NCBI GenBank assembly: GCA_021234155.1
Contig: JAJEKV010000100.1
Span: 62,001 to 126,000, forward strand
Direction of reading: 5' to 3'
Source: Isoetes taiwanensis
Lineage: Eukaryota; Streptophyta; Lycopodiopsida; Isoetales; Isoetaceae
Length of the DNA stretch: 64,000 bases
Shown here: positions 43,437 through 54,625 of the stretch, in pieces
Position numbering within the stretch: the stretch's first letter is position 1
How the letters are laid out: every line of letters begins with the position of its first letter
Notes under the pieces: generated by a model
What the model was told of the DNA's origin: nothing
Database searches by the model: none
The model's input: only the letters and a program-made list of their open reading frames with translations
Translations under genes and position numbers: made by a program

Positions 43437-45292
43437 ATTTAGAACATAGTTCCTTTAGGGAATATTTCAAATGTACCTGTTCGTTCTGAGAAGCAAAATA
43501 CTGGTGAGAATGTATCTGATGCTTCTAGGAAAGGGAAGCAAATCTGTGAAAATAGCTTTGGTACATTTATTGCCAAAGAATCTTGCAGTAGAGGCCTGTC
43601 AGATTTTGAGACCAATTTGGTTTCTAATTTGAGGGATGATGTTATAGATGCATATATGCGAGATGTTGAACGATCTGATGTTTCGGGTTCCCTTTGTGGA
43701 GATCAATGAAGAACTTCAGAAGGAAGTGGATGCCGGGTGCACAGAAGTTTGCTGATAAGATAAGATGGGCCAGAAAAAGATTTAATATCTGGAGGGAGCA
43801 TATAGGGATTTCAGTTGATAAAACATGAAGGAGCTGGACATTATTGAGTTTGTTGGGCAGCTCGAAAAGTTTATGCTGCAAGTGACGAAGTGTGATGGAC
43901 AATTTTATCCGACTGAATCGTGAGTTCTTATTATTCTGTTTCTATTTTTGTTCTTGAGTTTCATTTTGATATTTCTTTTTATTTCAGTCTGTAGGATATG
44001 TTTAGAAAGTTTGAAAATATTATACGAAGGCATCAAGAAATTACCATTGCAAATACTGGTGTACATCAATATCCTTTCGATATAAAGAAGAGTTCAATAT
44101 TTGAGAGAGAGAGACAATGCATAGGTCTGGAAGAACTCCTGGAGTTTGTAAGAAGCGGAAGAAAGTTGATGAAATTGCTTATGCTGATGAGGTTGCTTTG
44201 TTGGCTGACATCGACCACCAAATTACGCATCCAAAGGGTCTTCAAAGAAGGTAATTTATTAGTTTTTTTGCTTTCTTTGGTTGATTAATTTTATTTTGTG
44301 GTTCTTATCAATCTGTTTTTGTATCAGGTTTATATACTGTTGTGTGTTAAGGTTTGCAATTCTTGGTCAAAGGAGTTGCATCTATTGGTGATGTCAGATT
44401 TTGTGATTGGGATAGAAAATAGTATTGAGTATCTTGAATATGATGAGCGTACAAGTAAAAACTATGATTGTCACACTATCAAGAAGAGCAATTCAGAATG
44501 GGGTGTCGATGTTATGATTCCGATGTTGTTGTTACCTATAGGCATCTTTTGAAGCATCTGCCTGATTTGAAGCCGAGTGATAGTGAAGCAATTCCTTCGA
44601 AGTTTTGTTTCATGCAGTCAATTGTCCACCATATGGTATAATTCAGTGCATAAAGTGAATGCTCAAAAGTTAGCAGAGTGGATGAAATATATGCTAAAAA
44701 CAGTGGGTGTTAATAGGAAGTTTTCAGGAAAGTTTGTTTGCACTACTGCTATATTGAGAATGGCAAGGGCTAGGGTACCTCAGAATGTAGGCATGCACAT
44801 TACAGGGCAAAGAACACCCGAGGCATATAGCAGGTGATTGGATTGTTTATTTGTTTCTTATTTATGCCTTATTAATTTTATAACATTTATTTTTAATCTT
44901 TTAGGTATGACAAGACTACGGAGATATATGCTAAGTGTGCCATGTCAGTTGTTAGCAATCTATTCGATGAGGACGGATAACGGAGGATGTATGGAACTGT
45001 TTATGCTGAAGATTTGGATAGGTTAGATGAACAAGATCGTGCTGCTAGTATTTTGAAGGATCAGGTTGTATCACCTCCTCCAATCCAGCAAGTGAACAAT
45101 GATATTGTAAAAAAGGTAGATTCATCAAGCAAAGGTACCATTAGTTCTGTTGTTGCCAGTCTGTTAGACAGACTGCACGTTAATTCTTCTGGTGAGCTAG
45201 TTTTCGTTGTTCCCATTGTCAGAAAAGCTATGAATATGGAGGTTAGTATTGGCAGTATTACAGGTGGATCTTTCAGAACTGCAATATTCTGA
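43437..45292 (+). pseudogene. Crypton-type tyrosine recombinase, inactivated
   Basis: An N-terminal block (43437-43710) is open, ending DVERSDVSGSLCGDQ. It is followed by MKNFRRKWMPGAQKFADKIR, ELDIIEFVGQLEKFMLQVTK (core-binding-like) and FRKFENIIRRHQE. The catalytic block has WYNSVHKVNAQKLAEWMK, FSGKFVCTTAILRMARARVP, ITGQRTPEAYSR and, after a clean intron (44834-44904), YDKTTEIYAKCAM. In active enzymes of this type the first would be a His-x-x-Arg and the second TGH; here Lys/Cys and Gln stand in their place. The terminal Tyr is kept. Several stops and frameshifts occur. Such enzymes cut and rejoin DNA through the tyrosine. Confidence 0.7.
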
Positions 45293-45700
45293 TGCCAAGT
45301 ATTTCTCAGGATGAGTTGCATGATATCAATGGTGAATCCATTCTGCAGTTGAGATGCCTGTGAACTCAGTATTGTGATCTGAATATTTTGGAACTCAGTA
45401 ATGTTTTTTGGAATATTTTGAATGTTTTTGAATCAGTAACCTCTATACGGAGATTTAATTCTGCTTGCAAATCTTTTATTGGATCTTTGTAGAATTTTAA
45501 ATCTGTAATCATGTCAATACTTTTGTGTTCAATGTTTTCAATGTTTTGAATGGTTTAGTTTTGATATTAGAATGTTACTAACAAATAAAGAATGTAAGTA
45601 GAAAAAATAATGCAGGTATAAAATAAAAGTAGAATATTATAATAAAATAAAAGTAGATTGCAAGTAGTAAACAAGAATGCAGAGGCAACAATGCCCGATC
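45293..45700. other. AT-rich gap after the Crypton gene
   Basis: Locally repetitive: TTTTGGAATATTTTGAATG and TTTTCAATGTTTTGAATG variants, then AATAAAATAAAAGTAGA twice (about 45610-45655). No gene. Confidence 0.5.
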
Positions 45701-46574
45701 ACACTATCTCCACCCGATCAGGGTTATATTTTTTTTTTTTTTTTGGAAACCCTTCCGGGCTTCAAATTTCCCCTAAACCCGGTAGGGTTTCCAGAAGTGA
45801 ATCTCGGAAGGGTTTCCACAAAAGAAATAAAAATCACAGAGTATTTTTGGGTCCACGTGAAAATTCAATGAATGCTGCGGCTCTGCCGAACCAATTTGGA
45901 AGAAAAAATTTCGTGTTCTTAGTTTTATAGTTTGCATGTAGCAATTCTGTCGATTGGCGATCCGAAGCAACAATTCGGGGTTTACAGATAAGTAAGTAAA
46001 TAAGCAAAAAAAAAAAATTTTGTGGCATCAATTCCTGGTTTCCATGGTCCAGGAAGTTCTTATTTGGTTTGCAGGGCAAAAAACTGGGCTTTTTGCCATC
46101 GATCCTTTCTATCCATGGATATGGAGCCTCACTCAAAGAATAGCAACGGTTAGTCCTCTTTCCCTTCCTCTTTTCTACTTGTAAGTTTCATTTTGCTTGG
46201 AATGGCAGATCTGTGGTCGTACATAAAACCATCGATATATAAGGGTCCTTATGTGGTCAGAAAATTAGCTTTGTGATGCTCCCATTTTCTCAAAGAGGGC
46301 ACGACGGTTCCTACTTGGGCTATCAATACCTATCTGAATGGGATTAATAGAAACCCCTCTTTGGGCGTCGATTTGATCAAGCTTTAGCAAGTCTGATAAT
46401 AAAGTCTGCTTATCCCTGGCTTTGGGCTTCAGAGAAACAGGAAATAAACGGATTGTAGTTGTGCCAGTACCACTAGTGCTGCTACAGCCTGCCTAGTTGC
46501 TGCTACAGCCTGCCTGTTTCTAGCTCCAGGGGGTGGAGGAGGAGTTCCATTCTATTCCAAGACAACTATTAGGT

Positions 46575-46725
46575 AAGTTTAAAAGTACTGATCAAAGAAA
46601 ATTGTATGACCTTATGAATACTGATCAAAGAGAAGGGTCTGATTTTACTGATCAAAGAAAATCGTAAATGCTTTATGATCTTATGGATACTGATCAAAGA
46701 AAAGGGTTTGATTTTGCTTAAGTAG
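46575..46725. repeat. Tandem duplication of about 60 bp
   Basis: Two to three copies of a unit with ACTGATCAAAGAAAA, ATGATCTTATGGATACTGATC and GGGTTTGATTTT lie in direct order. They make a frame (46569-46841, minus) with repeated SLISIHKI peptides that is not a gene. Confidence 0.75.
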
Positions 46726-47261
46726 GCCAGGTCCATCAACAAATCGTTTTCCACTTTCTCTTGGTCAAGTAAATGTCTAGCACTGTGGCTAAGATCAATT
46801 CTGCAATATACGATCGTTTCATGTTTAACTCCTCGTTTCATGTTTTGAATATGCAGCCTTGGAGCATTCGCTTAGCTCTCCAAAATCAATGCATATATTA
46901 GGCTGTAACTCAAGCCCTTTTTTGGCCGAACACTGTGACAACTAGGAACATAATCTGTATATGGTGGGCTTTTGCATCCATAGAATGACAAGAAGAATTA
47001 TAAGGAATTGTTCCTTCTTATGTTGTTATGCGAACTGTGAAGAGTTTTGTTATTGTTGTCTTTGCAACTCCCGCAACTGGGGAAGTTTCATTAATTTCTT
47101 ATTCTCTGATAGCAGAGAAACCATATGAATTGCAGCTGCAAAAATCGAAATGTGGCATTATAATCGTAGAAGAGCGGTGGATCAGATGATTTTTGCAGTA
47201 CCATCACCATGGGCAGGTTGGGAAATTTCTTTCTTTGATTGAATTTGCTGCTTGAAGTTCA

Positions 47262-47411
47262 ATGACGATGGTGGTTATGGCAGAGAACCGTGGTATTCTT
47301 GATGTGGCAAATTTGCTAAAATATTCTGATTATGGACTGCCAGAGGACAAATTCCTGTTTGCATGTTTCAATCAGCTATACAAGATGCATCCTGAGATAT
47401 TTAATACAAGG
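47262..47411 (+). pseudogene. SEC: Captured exon of SECRET AGENT-type O-GlcNAc transferase
   Basis: The reading YSDYGLPEDKFLFACFNQLY continues KMHPEIF and closely follows the catalytic-domain segment GLPEDKFxFACFNQLYKMDPEI of plant SEC/OGT. Next comes a splice-donor-like AAG-GTATATG. Only about 35 residues are present and no neighbouring OGT exon is seen. In the intact protein this lies in the UDP-GlcNAc glycosyltransferase domain. Confidence 0.85.
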
Positions 47412-47701
47412 TATATGTTTCTCTTGCTCCCATGGAAGGTACTGCTATTTTTCAAGTCTTGTATTCAAGCCTTAGGGGTGCTTTTGTTGCATTTGCATTC
47501 TCTTTTACGACAAAATGACAGGCAAATGCTATGATGTTCATCATCTATTTCCATCTTAAGTACTTAACATGAAACCATCTTGAAATATTAACAGATTTAG
47601 AAAATAGATAGTATTTTTCTTGAATCGTAATACTATAAATATTAACAAATGTAAAGTAGAACTTGGACATAGATATGACAATCTAGAATCATGTTTTATG
47701 C

Positions 47702-47985
47702 AGGCAAGACAATGTCTGGCGGTTAGAGGATTGTTTCCTTTGCTTGTTGATCCTCAGGTAGTATAGCAGTATGTTTGTTAGTTTACTGTCGTATATTAGT
47801 GATGTGTTATTCCGTTTCCTTCTTACAGATCCATGCAAGCAATGCAACAAATGAGTTGACCTTAAGGATGGCAATAGACCATGGAAAGGTAAATGATATT
47901 ATTAAAGAGCATGACTGTATGGTTGTTTGTCAAAAGGTTGGGGAAACTGCAGTAGTAAAGATTATTGATCTGGACACTTTGAAGC
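47702..47985 (+). pseudogene. Captured exons of pyruvate kinase (C-terminal domain)
   Basis: Block one (47702-47756) reads QARQCLAVRGLFPLLVDPQ, followed by GTAGTA. Block two (47829-47985) reads ASNATNELTLRMAIDHGK, then HDCMVVCQKVGETAVVKIID. Both match consecutive parts of the cytosolic pyruvate kinase C-terminal domain (family wording VRGLFPML, ATNESVLKVALDHGK, VVCQKVGDxxVVKIIE), and the 72-nt gap has intron-like borders. No catalytic domain is nearby. Frames are kept, so capture may be fairly recent, but the piece cannot make an active enzyme. Confidence 0.88.
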
Positions 47986-48799
47986 TAGCAATTCACATCA
48001 TCTTGATGGTGAGAATCAGTGAGACATGGTGAGAATCATTGTGGAAAAGAATAAAAGAACAAAAACATCATGGAGATCATTCATAATGTTTATTTGGAAT
48101 TTGTAAGCATAACAGATGCCAGCAAGCCTTTGAGAAAATTGTTGCCAAGAATTATGTTATCATTTTAAGGTTCTGTACAATAGCAGTTGCACTAGGACAA
48201 GAATAGAATAGAATAGAATAGAATAGGACAAGAGAAATGAATCCACACCAGTGCATCATTAAGGTCATGTATGCAAAACCACTATGAATTATTAGCTGGC
48301 TATCATGACCATGTCTTTGTGATTAATGCACCTTTTCTTTGTTGATATTAGTTACAATGAGAGCTAAGATAAACCACAATGAATGTCGAGTTGGAAAACC
48401 TTAGGCATAAACCATAAGCATAAACTGAATCATGCACATTTATCATGCTATTGTGGAGAAAAGCATGTATAAACCAAGTAAATAAACTATCATAAGAAAG
48501 GATCATAATTAGCATATATAAACTATACCTTGCACCTTAACAACTTAAACGTGTTTGATCTACAAGCCTCAATCTAAAGGCCACAAAGATATGTGAAACT
48601 TAAAATTATTTTTTGTTGCAGGATCCTTATAAATGGTTGCCCTAACCCATGTGACGCAAGATGCTGCTGCTAAGTGCTTGCTAGCGCCGCGACGTCCAAA
48701 TCGTCCACTGGCATCTATAAGGTAGTTGGAGAAAACACTAGTAAGTTGCATTGATAAAAAAAAAAAAATAGTGCATACCCTTTAGAACTTTTTGATCAG

Positions 48800-49230
48800 A
48801 TGTGGAAACCCTTCCTATTTTCCCTCGTTTGTGGAAACCCTTCCTATTTTTCCATGGCATTGGAAATAGGAAGGGTTTCCATATGATTAAATATTGAATT
48901 CTCGAGTTACGTGCATATTTATGAGTGTGCCACATTAATGGGCGGCGTCCATTTAGAAAAGAAAAGCATGAATATTATAAATATTAAAAAAAAAGGGTGG
49001 AAACCCTTCCCATTTTCCGTGGAAACCCTTCCGGTTTTCAAAATAGGAAACCCTTCCTATTTTCCATGGAAACCCTTCCTAATTTCCGTGGAAAGCCTTC
49101 CTATTTTCCAAACTTAGAAATTCGGAAGGGTTTCTCGGAAATTAGGAAGGGTTTCCAATGAAAACCGAAAGGGTTTCCACGGGAAAATAGGAAGGGTTTC
49201 ATGGAAAATACGAAGGGTTTCTACGGGAAT
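48800..49230. repeat. GGAAACCCTTCC foldback cluster
   Basis: At least six GGAAACCCTTCC-type motifs on the plus strand and at least six of the complement lie within 430 bp, separated by short TATTTTCC or ATTAGG spacers. The first half of 48990-49110 is plus-oriented and 49125-49225 inverted, so the whole can fold into a long hairpin. A smaller inverted pair occurs at 48832-48882 and another at 45743-45828. Confidence 0.85.
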
Positions 49231-49235
49231 CCAAC

Positions 49236-50592
49236 CCGGGCGGCGTACATAAAACCATCGAACAATGCCCGAAAAGAATGTTGGACACGTGGCAATTTGA
49301 GATTGATGAATTGGCAGAATCAGAAGTAAGGGAGGGTGCCCGTCAACGGGGATACGTCCCTTATGGGGCGGCCCTACTTTGGTTTAATCCAACGGTTGTG
49401 ATTCATCTATTTAAAATTCCGAAAATTCCCGCCTTTTTTGCCTTTTCTTTGAACCCACCTAACTTTTTTTATAGAAGGTGAAATTCTCACGCACATGCCT
49501 CATTTGACTAGGTTGACCAAGAGCTTTAAAACAAGTACTCACACGTGTCATTTGGAGCACGTTTGCTATATGCACCATTGTGGGCACGTTGGTGCACCAT
49601 TAGGGGCAGAAAGGTCCCTCCATTTGGGGCCTCGTTACTCACTTACTAGGGCACCGGAGTGGGCGTTTTTAGGGTCATATGAAAGCCCCATTCTCAGGGC
49701 ACCCATCCGAGCCTGGAGGGCCATCAAACGATCCATTTTGCCCACTGGTGAACCGTAGGTGGGCACCCTCCCTTACCCAAATACTTTTCAATGGAGGAGA
49801 TCGAGATGGGCGGTGCAGGCATCCACAAAAGAGACCGAAATTGGTCGTCCGAGGTCTTTATCTGCTGGAAAATTCATCCGGATCGGACTAACAGAGCCAG
49901 ATGGCTCGTGTTTCCCGCTGAGTTTTCAGAGTGTAAATGAGGTCCTGATGATATCCTTCATATGATCAAGGATGCTTGAGATTCATATTGATTTCTTGTT
50001 TCTTGTATTTTCTCATATTTCGTTCGTTGATCTATTGGGTTTCAGGATCTATTGAGTTTTAGCGGAGTGGAGTAAATTGCTGGAATCCCTGTACTATGAT
50101 CCCGCAATGAAAGGGACATATCCTATGTTGTAAGCAGAAGGCTCCTTTTTTGTTCATACGGGCAACCCACTCTTTGTGCGACATCACCTTGTTTATACGG
50201 GCAGATAAACGATTTTACCACCCCTTTTCAGTGATATCGGAATGTGCTTGATAAATCAGAGCATCAACCACAAATAACCTTAGGCTGCTTCAAAAATAGA
50301 TGGCTTCTGAAAATATAGGCAGCACAACAAACTTTCGTTTTCTATCCAGGCATGCAAATACAGAAAATATAATGACTACTTTTATAAAATAGCTCCTCAG
50401 AGCCTCCCAATGATCAAATCAAGTCAATAATTGGTTCAATTGCCAAATGCAGATGGGATGCAAATTCAGTTAGCAATCATCTGCATGATACTTGAAACAC
50501 CCCATAACTTAGTACCGCGGTCACTGCATTAATATCCGAACCATAAGCAAAATGCTTCCTATTTGCAGATTCAAGGTAAAGTTCTTCACTTA
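49236..50592. other. Gap with possible promoter-like DNA and short frames
   Basis: A G-box-like ACACGTGGC lies at about 49284. Two plus-strand frames look somewhat protein-like: 49278-49481 (starting MLDTWQFEIDELAESEVREG) and 49791-49940 (starting MEEIEMGGAGIHKRDRNW, ending FPAEFSECK). I recognise neither. From 49941 to 50592, downstream of the BolA gene, there is nothing to name apart from its 3' untranslated DNA. Confidence 0.3.
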
Positions 50593-52827
50593 TTATAACC
50601 GTGGCTTCTCCTTTGCAGCTTCAGTTGGTGTTCTTGTTTTCAGCTGATCAACTGCATGCACTGCATTCTGCAACTCTTCCCAAATAGCTTTATAAACCAT
50701 GCGCTGTCTATTAACAGCTGACTGGCCCTCAAATGATGCTGATACTACATCAATGCTTCACCAAACAACAAGTTCAATTAGAAATTAGCATGCTAAGAGT
50801 CAAAATGGAGGGGGGCTACCTCACATGGCGACCATCTCCATAGGCATCCTGAACAACAACTTCCTCTGCATTCAATTGCTCTTTTATCTTTCATTTAACA
50901 CCATTGATAAGTAAACTATAGTTATCACGCCAAAAAAGCATGTGCAGTGACCTAATTATATTTTTCGTACTTTGAAATGATTACAAAGAAAGTTACATTG
51001 AAGACAAAGTTTCAAAGCACAATAGAAGCCACTAAAAATATTCTTCCATGTTAATCACCAAAGAGTAGAAAGCAAAGCAGACATAAAATATGCATTCTGT
51101 ATTCTTCTAATGGTCGAATACATAGACATCCTTTATACGACATGCAGCTGGCTATTTCCAAGTTTTGAGAACCACAACACTAATTTTGATTTGTGCTCTC
51201 ATTATATAATACAAAGCTTTTTCTGGTGTCATGTAGCTCAGAGGTGAAGAGGTTATCATCAGTATGGGTCCAGACAATATATTTTAGGATGTGGTATCCC
51301 GGACTCTAAATACGGCGGTCCGACATTTTGACTTTGTTGTTAAAGGAAGATTGCCGATTATCAATTGATATGTTCAAGATGCACATGACCACTGACTTTA
51401 ATGGTATTCACTCCTCTCAAGTTCTATTCACAGGCTTAAGTACAGGATCACTGTCTCCATCTTTCTATGCATCTTTTGCATACTTCTAAAGAAAACTTAA
51501 TGGAATTCGACAGCAGTTTCAGTTGATGGTTAAAGTAGTGGCTAAATCATAAGCAGAATTCAACTGCAATATTTCACGAATATAGGAGGCATAGAAATGC
51601 AATACTCATGGTACAAAAAGGTCTTGCGGCATAACAAGGCATGCCAGAATGATAAGATTGCTAAGATGGTGTCCAAAGGATGATGCAGTTGGCTGACTCT
51701 AATAATTAATTCCTAGATAGAAGCATACCCTTATGCACCTTTCCATCTAGAAGCAAACATTTAATGTCAGATAACCAAATAGACAGCAGTTTTGCATTGT
51801 ATTCATGGCACAAGAAGGACGTTTAGCATATGCCAGGAAGATAAAGATTTTTTATTTTAAGGCAAGATATGTTTTATTTTTATTCATAGTAGCCAGGTAA
51901 CCTAAACGTATCAAGCACGAATACTACGAAGATAAATATTCAAGTTATTTCTATGCATCTTAAGCATACTCTAAAGAAAATATTTAATGGAACTCATCAG
52001 CAGTTTCAGTTGATGGTCAACTAGGCGGTTAAATCAGTAAGCAGATTAACTGCAATATTTCATTAAGATAGGAGGGATACAAATGCAGTACTCATGGTAC
52101 AAAAAGAGCTTCCCACATGAATGCAAAATGATAAGATTGCTAAGATGGTGTCCACATTTTCATGCAGTTTGCTGACTTTAATAATTCATTCCTGATGAGT
52201 ATTCATGACCTTGGCCTGAGGAATTTTAAATGGGATTGCCAGATTAAGGATCAATGGGAGCTAATCAGACATGAAATCCAACTTCTAAAATTGCCACCAA
52301 CCAATTTACTAGTCAGCTCATGACAGGCAGACACCAATTGAATAGGCTGCTTGCCATTACATCCTTGGACTATTTGTAATAGATAGTGTAGTGTAATAAC
52401 ACAGATAAAAATGACAGGTTAGAGGGTGTTTGAACAATGAGAGTGGAGGAAAACCGAAGGCTTAACCCCATTAAAAAAAATTGAGCTAGTCTAACAGTTT
52501 CAAACTTTAACCAATTTTTGTTAATTTAGTTGGCATTGACGGAACAGACCAATGAGAAAGTAAGTGCACCCAGAAACCTACCTTATCTCGCATTGCCGAA
52601 ATAAGAGGCGAATCAATAGAGCCAGGACCAGAAACATGTATTGCCCGAACAGGTAAAAGGCTTCCCCTGCGATTTTCCCACCTGACTGCTGGCCAAGCAG
52701 CTATTGCGAAAGCATGATTCGGAAGGTTTCTAACGGAACAGGTAGAGAAGAGCAGCCCACGACCACGGTATCCTTTCAAGGCTAAAGTTGTGACAACAGC
52801 ACAAGGCCGACACATCGCCACAGCCAT
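50593..52827 (-). CDS. BOLA4: BolA-family protein, BOLA4-like
   Basis: Three exons join in phase: 52827-52582, 50887-50820 and 50755-50593, giving 158 residues. All introns have GT-AG borders (1694 and 64 bp). The first 65 residues are basic and Ser/Arg-rich and look like an organelle transit peptide. The BolA domain runs from [10 protein letters not shown] to the end, with [20 protein letters not shown] and [20 protein letters not shown], the family's nucleic-acid/glutaredoxin-binding helix-turn region, closing [11 protein letters not shown]. Plant BOLA4 partners monothiol glutaredoxins in iron-sulfur cluster and redox handling in plastids and mitochondria. The gene looks intact and is the clearest host gene with SEC12-like. 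Confidence 0.92.
51470..52195. repeat. Diverged direct duplication in BOLA4-like intron 1
   Basis: Segment 51470-51715 is repeated at about 51955-52195 in the same orientation. Shared stretches include CAGCAGTTTCAGTTGATGGT, ACTCATGGTACAAAAAG and ATGATAAGATTGCTAAGATGG. Similarity is about 80 percent by eye. It explains part of the length of this 1.7-kb intron. Confidence 0.8.
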
Positions 52828-53560
52828 CAGACTTTAAACCTTGAATATGAATATTGCTTATGTTTAATTTGAATTCCTATTTCTTCTTGGAGGGCCCTGT
52901 TTCCTGGTATAACAGGACGCCATATTTCGAACCATTGATACGGGCTAATTCTAAAATCCCCCAATGCACCCTAAATTCGGCGTCGGCCCTGTTTTGCCCT
53001 GTGCAAAATCAGGAAGCTCGGTGATGCTCCATGAAAAATGGCACGCAGTTTTGCACGATGGTGATGGCACGACGGCTATGTAAATTGTCCCCAGATGCTG
53101 GACTCCAAAGATAGGATAATGTTCCCTGCCGGACATTGTGCTAAGCCCGCACCCCAAGCAATGTCCGACAGGGAACATTCACTCCAAGCAATGTCGTGCG
53201 CGAAAATATTCGCCTATGTAATGGAGAGGGAGAAGATAATCTTGGCCTCCAAGGACAAACGGGCACGGTTTGCAAACCGTATGGCAAGGAAGTTTCTATA
53301 TTTGGTTTTCTTTAGCAAAGAACCATTGAGTACTTGGTGTTGGAAACTAGGGCAATTTTGTACGGTATGTATTTCGGGCTGGATGTAGTGCATCCATTTT
53401 CTTTGGCAATGGAGGCGAAGGTCTTGGCGTTTCGTGGCATGCGGGCCTGGTTGCCAGGGCCTTCTATTCCAGGTTTGTTCTTATCTTTTGACCTCCCCCT
53501 TCCCCTTTTTTTTTAGGAGTGCTCTTGTATTTGCCTTGAAGCCGGAAGGAACTTGCTTGG
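52828..53560. other. Upstream region of BOLA4-like and leader of HUH copy C
   Basis: Besides the hairpin, it contains a plus-strand protein-like frame: 53214-53330 (MEREKIILASKDKRARFA) and, in the next frame, LETRAILYGMYFGLDVVHPF (about 53340). The latter is vaguely like the start of an RNase H-type transposon domain, but I would not assign it. Confidence 0.35.
53118..53179. repeat. 21-bp hairpin
   Basis: Arm AATGTTCCCTGCCGGACATTG (53118-53138) pairs with 53159-53179 with one mismatch, around a 20-nt loop. It lies between the BOLA4-like gene start and HUH copy C. Confidence 0.75.
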
Positions 53561-53589
53561 TTATCGGCTGCCAGTGGCAATCCATTCGT

Positions 53590-54625
53590 CATGGAAGCCC
53601 TTGTTGTAGCAGTGCCTCCTGATCTTGCTTTAACTTTGCTTTTTGTTCTTGTTCTTCTGTCTATCATTGCTCTTGTCGGTATGAGGAAGGTTGCAAGGGC
53701 AACTGTTGTTCCAGGAGCTACCTCCACTAAGAAAAAGGGAAGGCTAAATTGTTTCAGCCTGGTGACCGCAGATGCATCGATGTTTTTGTGACTCTTTCTT
53801 GTAATGGGATGGACATTGATCTCTCAGTTTTTGGAAATTTAACAGGTTTTCTGAGGACCATGTGTATGGCTGGTGTGGTCAGTGTAGAGAGGGATCAGAG
53901 AATGACAATCTGCACTTGCAAGGTATCATGAGGATTGCTGCTCAAAAGATGTGAACTCAATCGGGTATATTTTAATTTGCAAGGTTTTGAAAGATCCAAA
54001 ATTGCACTGCTTTAAGGGGATTGTAGGTTACTGTCTTAAGGATATTGGAAAATTGCATCATAAATATGCTTTCCATAAGGTTACTGATGAGCATATTCTG
54101 GAGGGCAAGCAATTTTATGCCATGTATTATATTGGGGAATTGAAGAAAGATGTTATTCTTGATCAGGGGAACTTGATTTCTAGAGCAATCCACTTCAGGA
54201 ACTATCAAGTAAGTGGTAGGTTAAATCTGGGTTAATTTACATTCTCACAAAAATGATTAGGACGGAGACATTTTCTTTCTCGACTGCTTGGGTTATCCCT
54301 ATCAATTTTGCTTACATCCAAAAGAACCGCATACATGCTGCATGGCGAGTTGCTTGTAATCCATGTGTTGCTTCTGCTAAGGATGTAGTGTGTGTCATTT
54401 TTGGCTCAGGTGAGTGCATCAAGCCAATTGACAAATGAGAAGAGAAGACGCAGGTATTGGGATGATGCAGTATTGGAATGTGAGAACCCGGCTGACATCT
54501 TTAGGCCAGAAGACGTGCTAGTACCTGTGGGCACGAATTTCATACTATTTAATCTGGACGACTTCACTCTTGATGTTGGCTCATTTCACAATACTGTTAT
54601 GTTGGAAAATGTGATGGCAAAGTGA
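53590..54625 (+). pseudogene. HUH (Y1) endonuclease, Replitron-like, copy C
   Basis: Diverged third member of the family. In order: a hydrophobic leader-like part (53591), FVTLSCNGMDIDLSVFG (compare VSLTLGYAGTDVPLAMFD in copy A), an ERG/ERD segment, then NLHLQGIMRI where the HUH motif has Asn for the first His, then a frameshift. Next follow GYCLKDIGKLHHK (53951-54235 frame) with the Y-x-x-K tyrosine, RIHAAWRVACNP, RRRRYWDDAVLECENPADI and a C-terminal end at 54625. The C-terminal exon of copies A and B is not seen. Three frames are needed, so it is dead. Confidence 0.68.

Larger units (their letters stand above)
45735..49235 (+). mobile_element. Gene-capturing element with foldback ends
   Basis: Both borders carry GGAAACCCTTCC motifs in inverted pairs (45743-45828 and about 48800-49230). 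Inside are exons of at least two unrelated host genes in the same orientation: an O-GlcNAc transferase (47262-47411) and pyruvate kinase (47702-47985), with intron-like DNA between. GTACATAAAACCATCGA occurs near both ends (about 46218 and 49246). No transposase is present, so this looks like a Pack-type carrier; the superfamily (MULE, hAT, Helitron or other) cannot be told. Confidence 0.5.

Noticed and set aside
46569-46841. Minus-strand 90-residue frame with repeated SLISIHK
   Set aside because: The repeat comes from a local 60-bp tandem duplication and the frame has no other coding sign.
45735-49235. Assignment as Helitron or Pack-MULE
   Set aside because: I found neither the Helitron TC...CTRR ends with a hairpin nor a clean 9-bp target duplication for a MULE, so the superfamily is left open.
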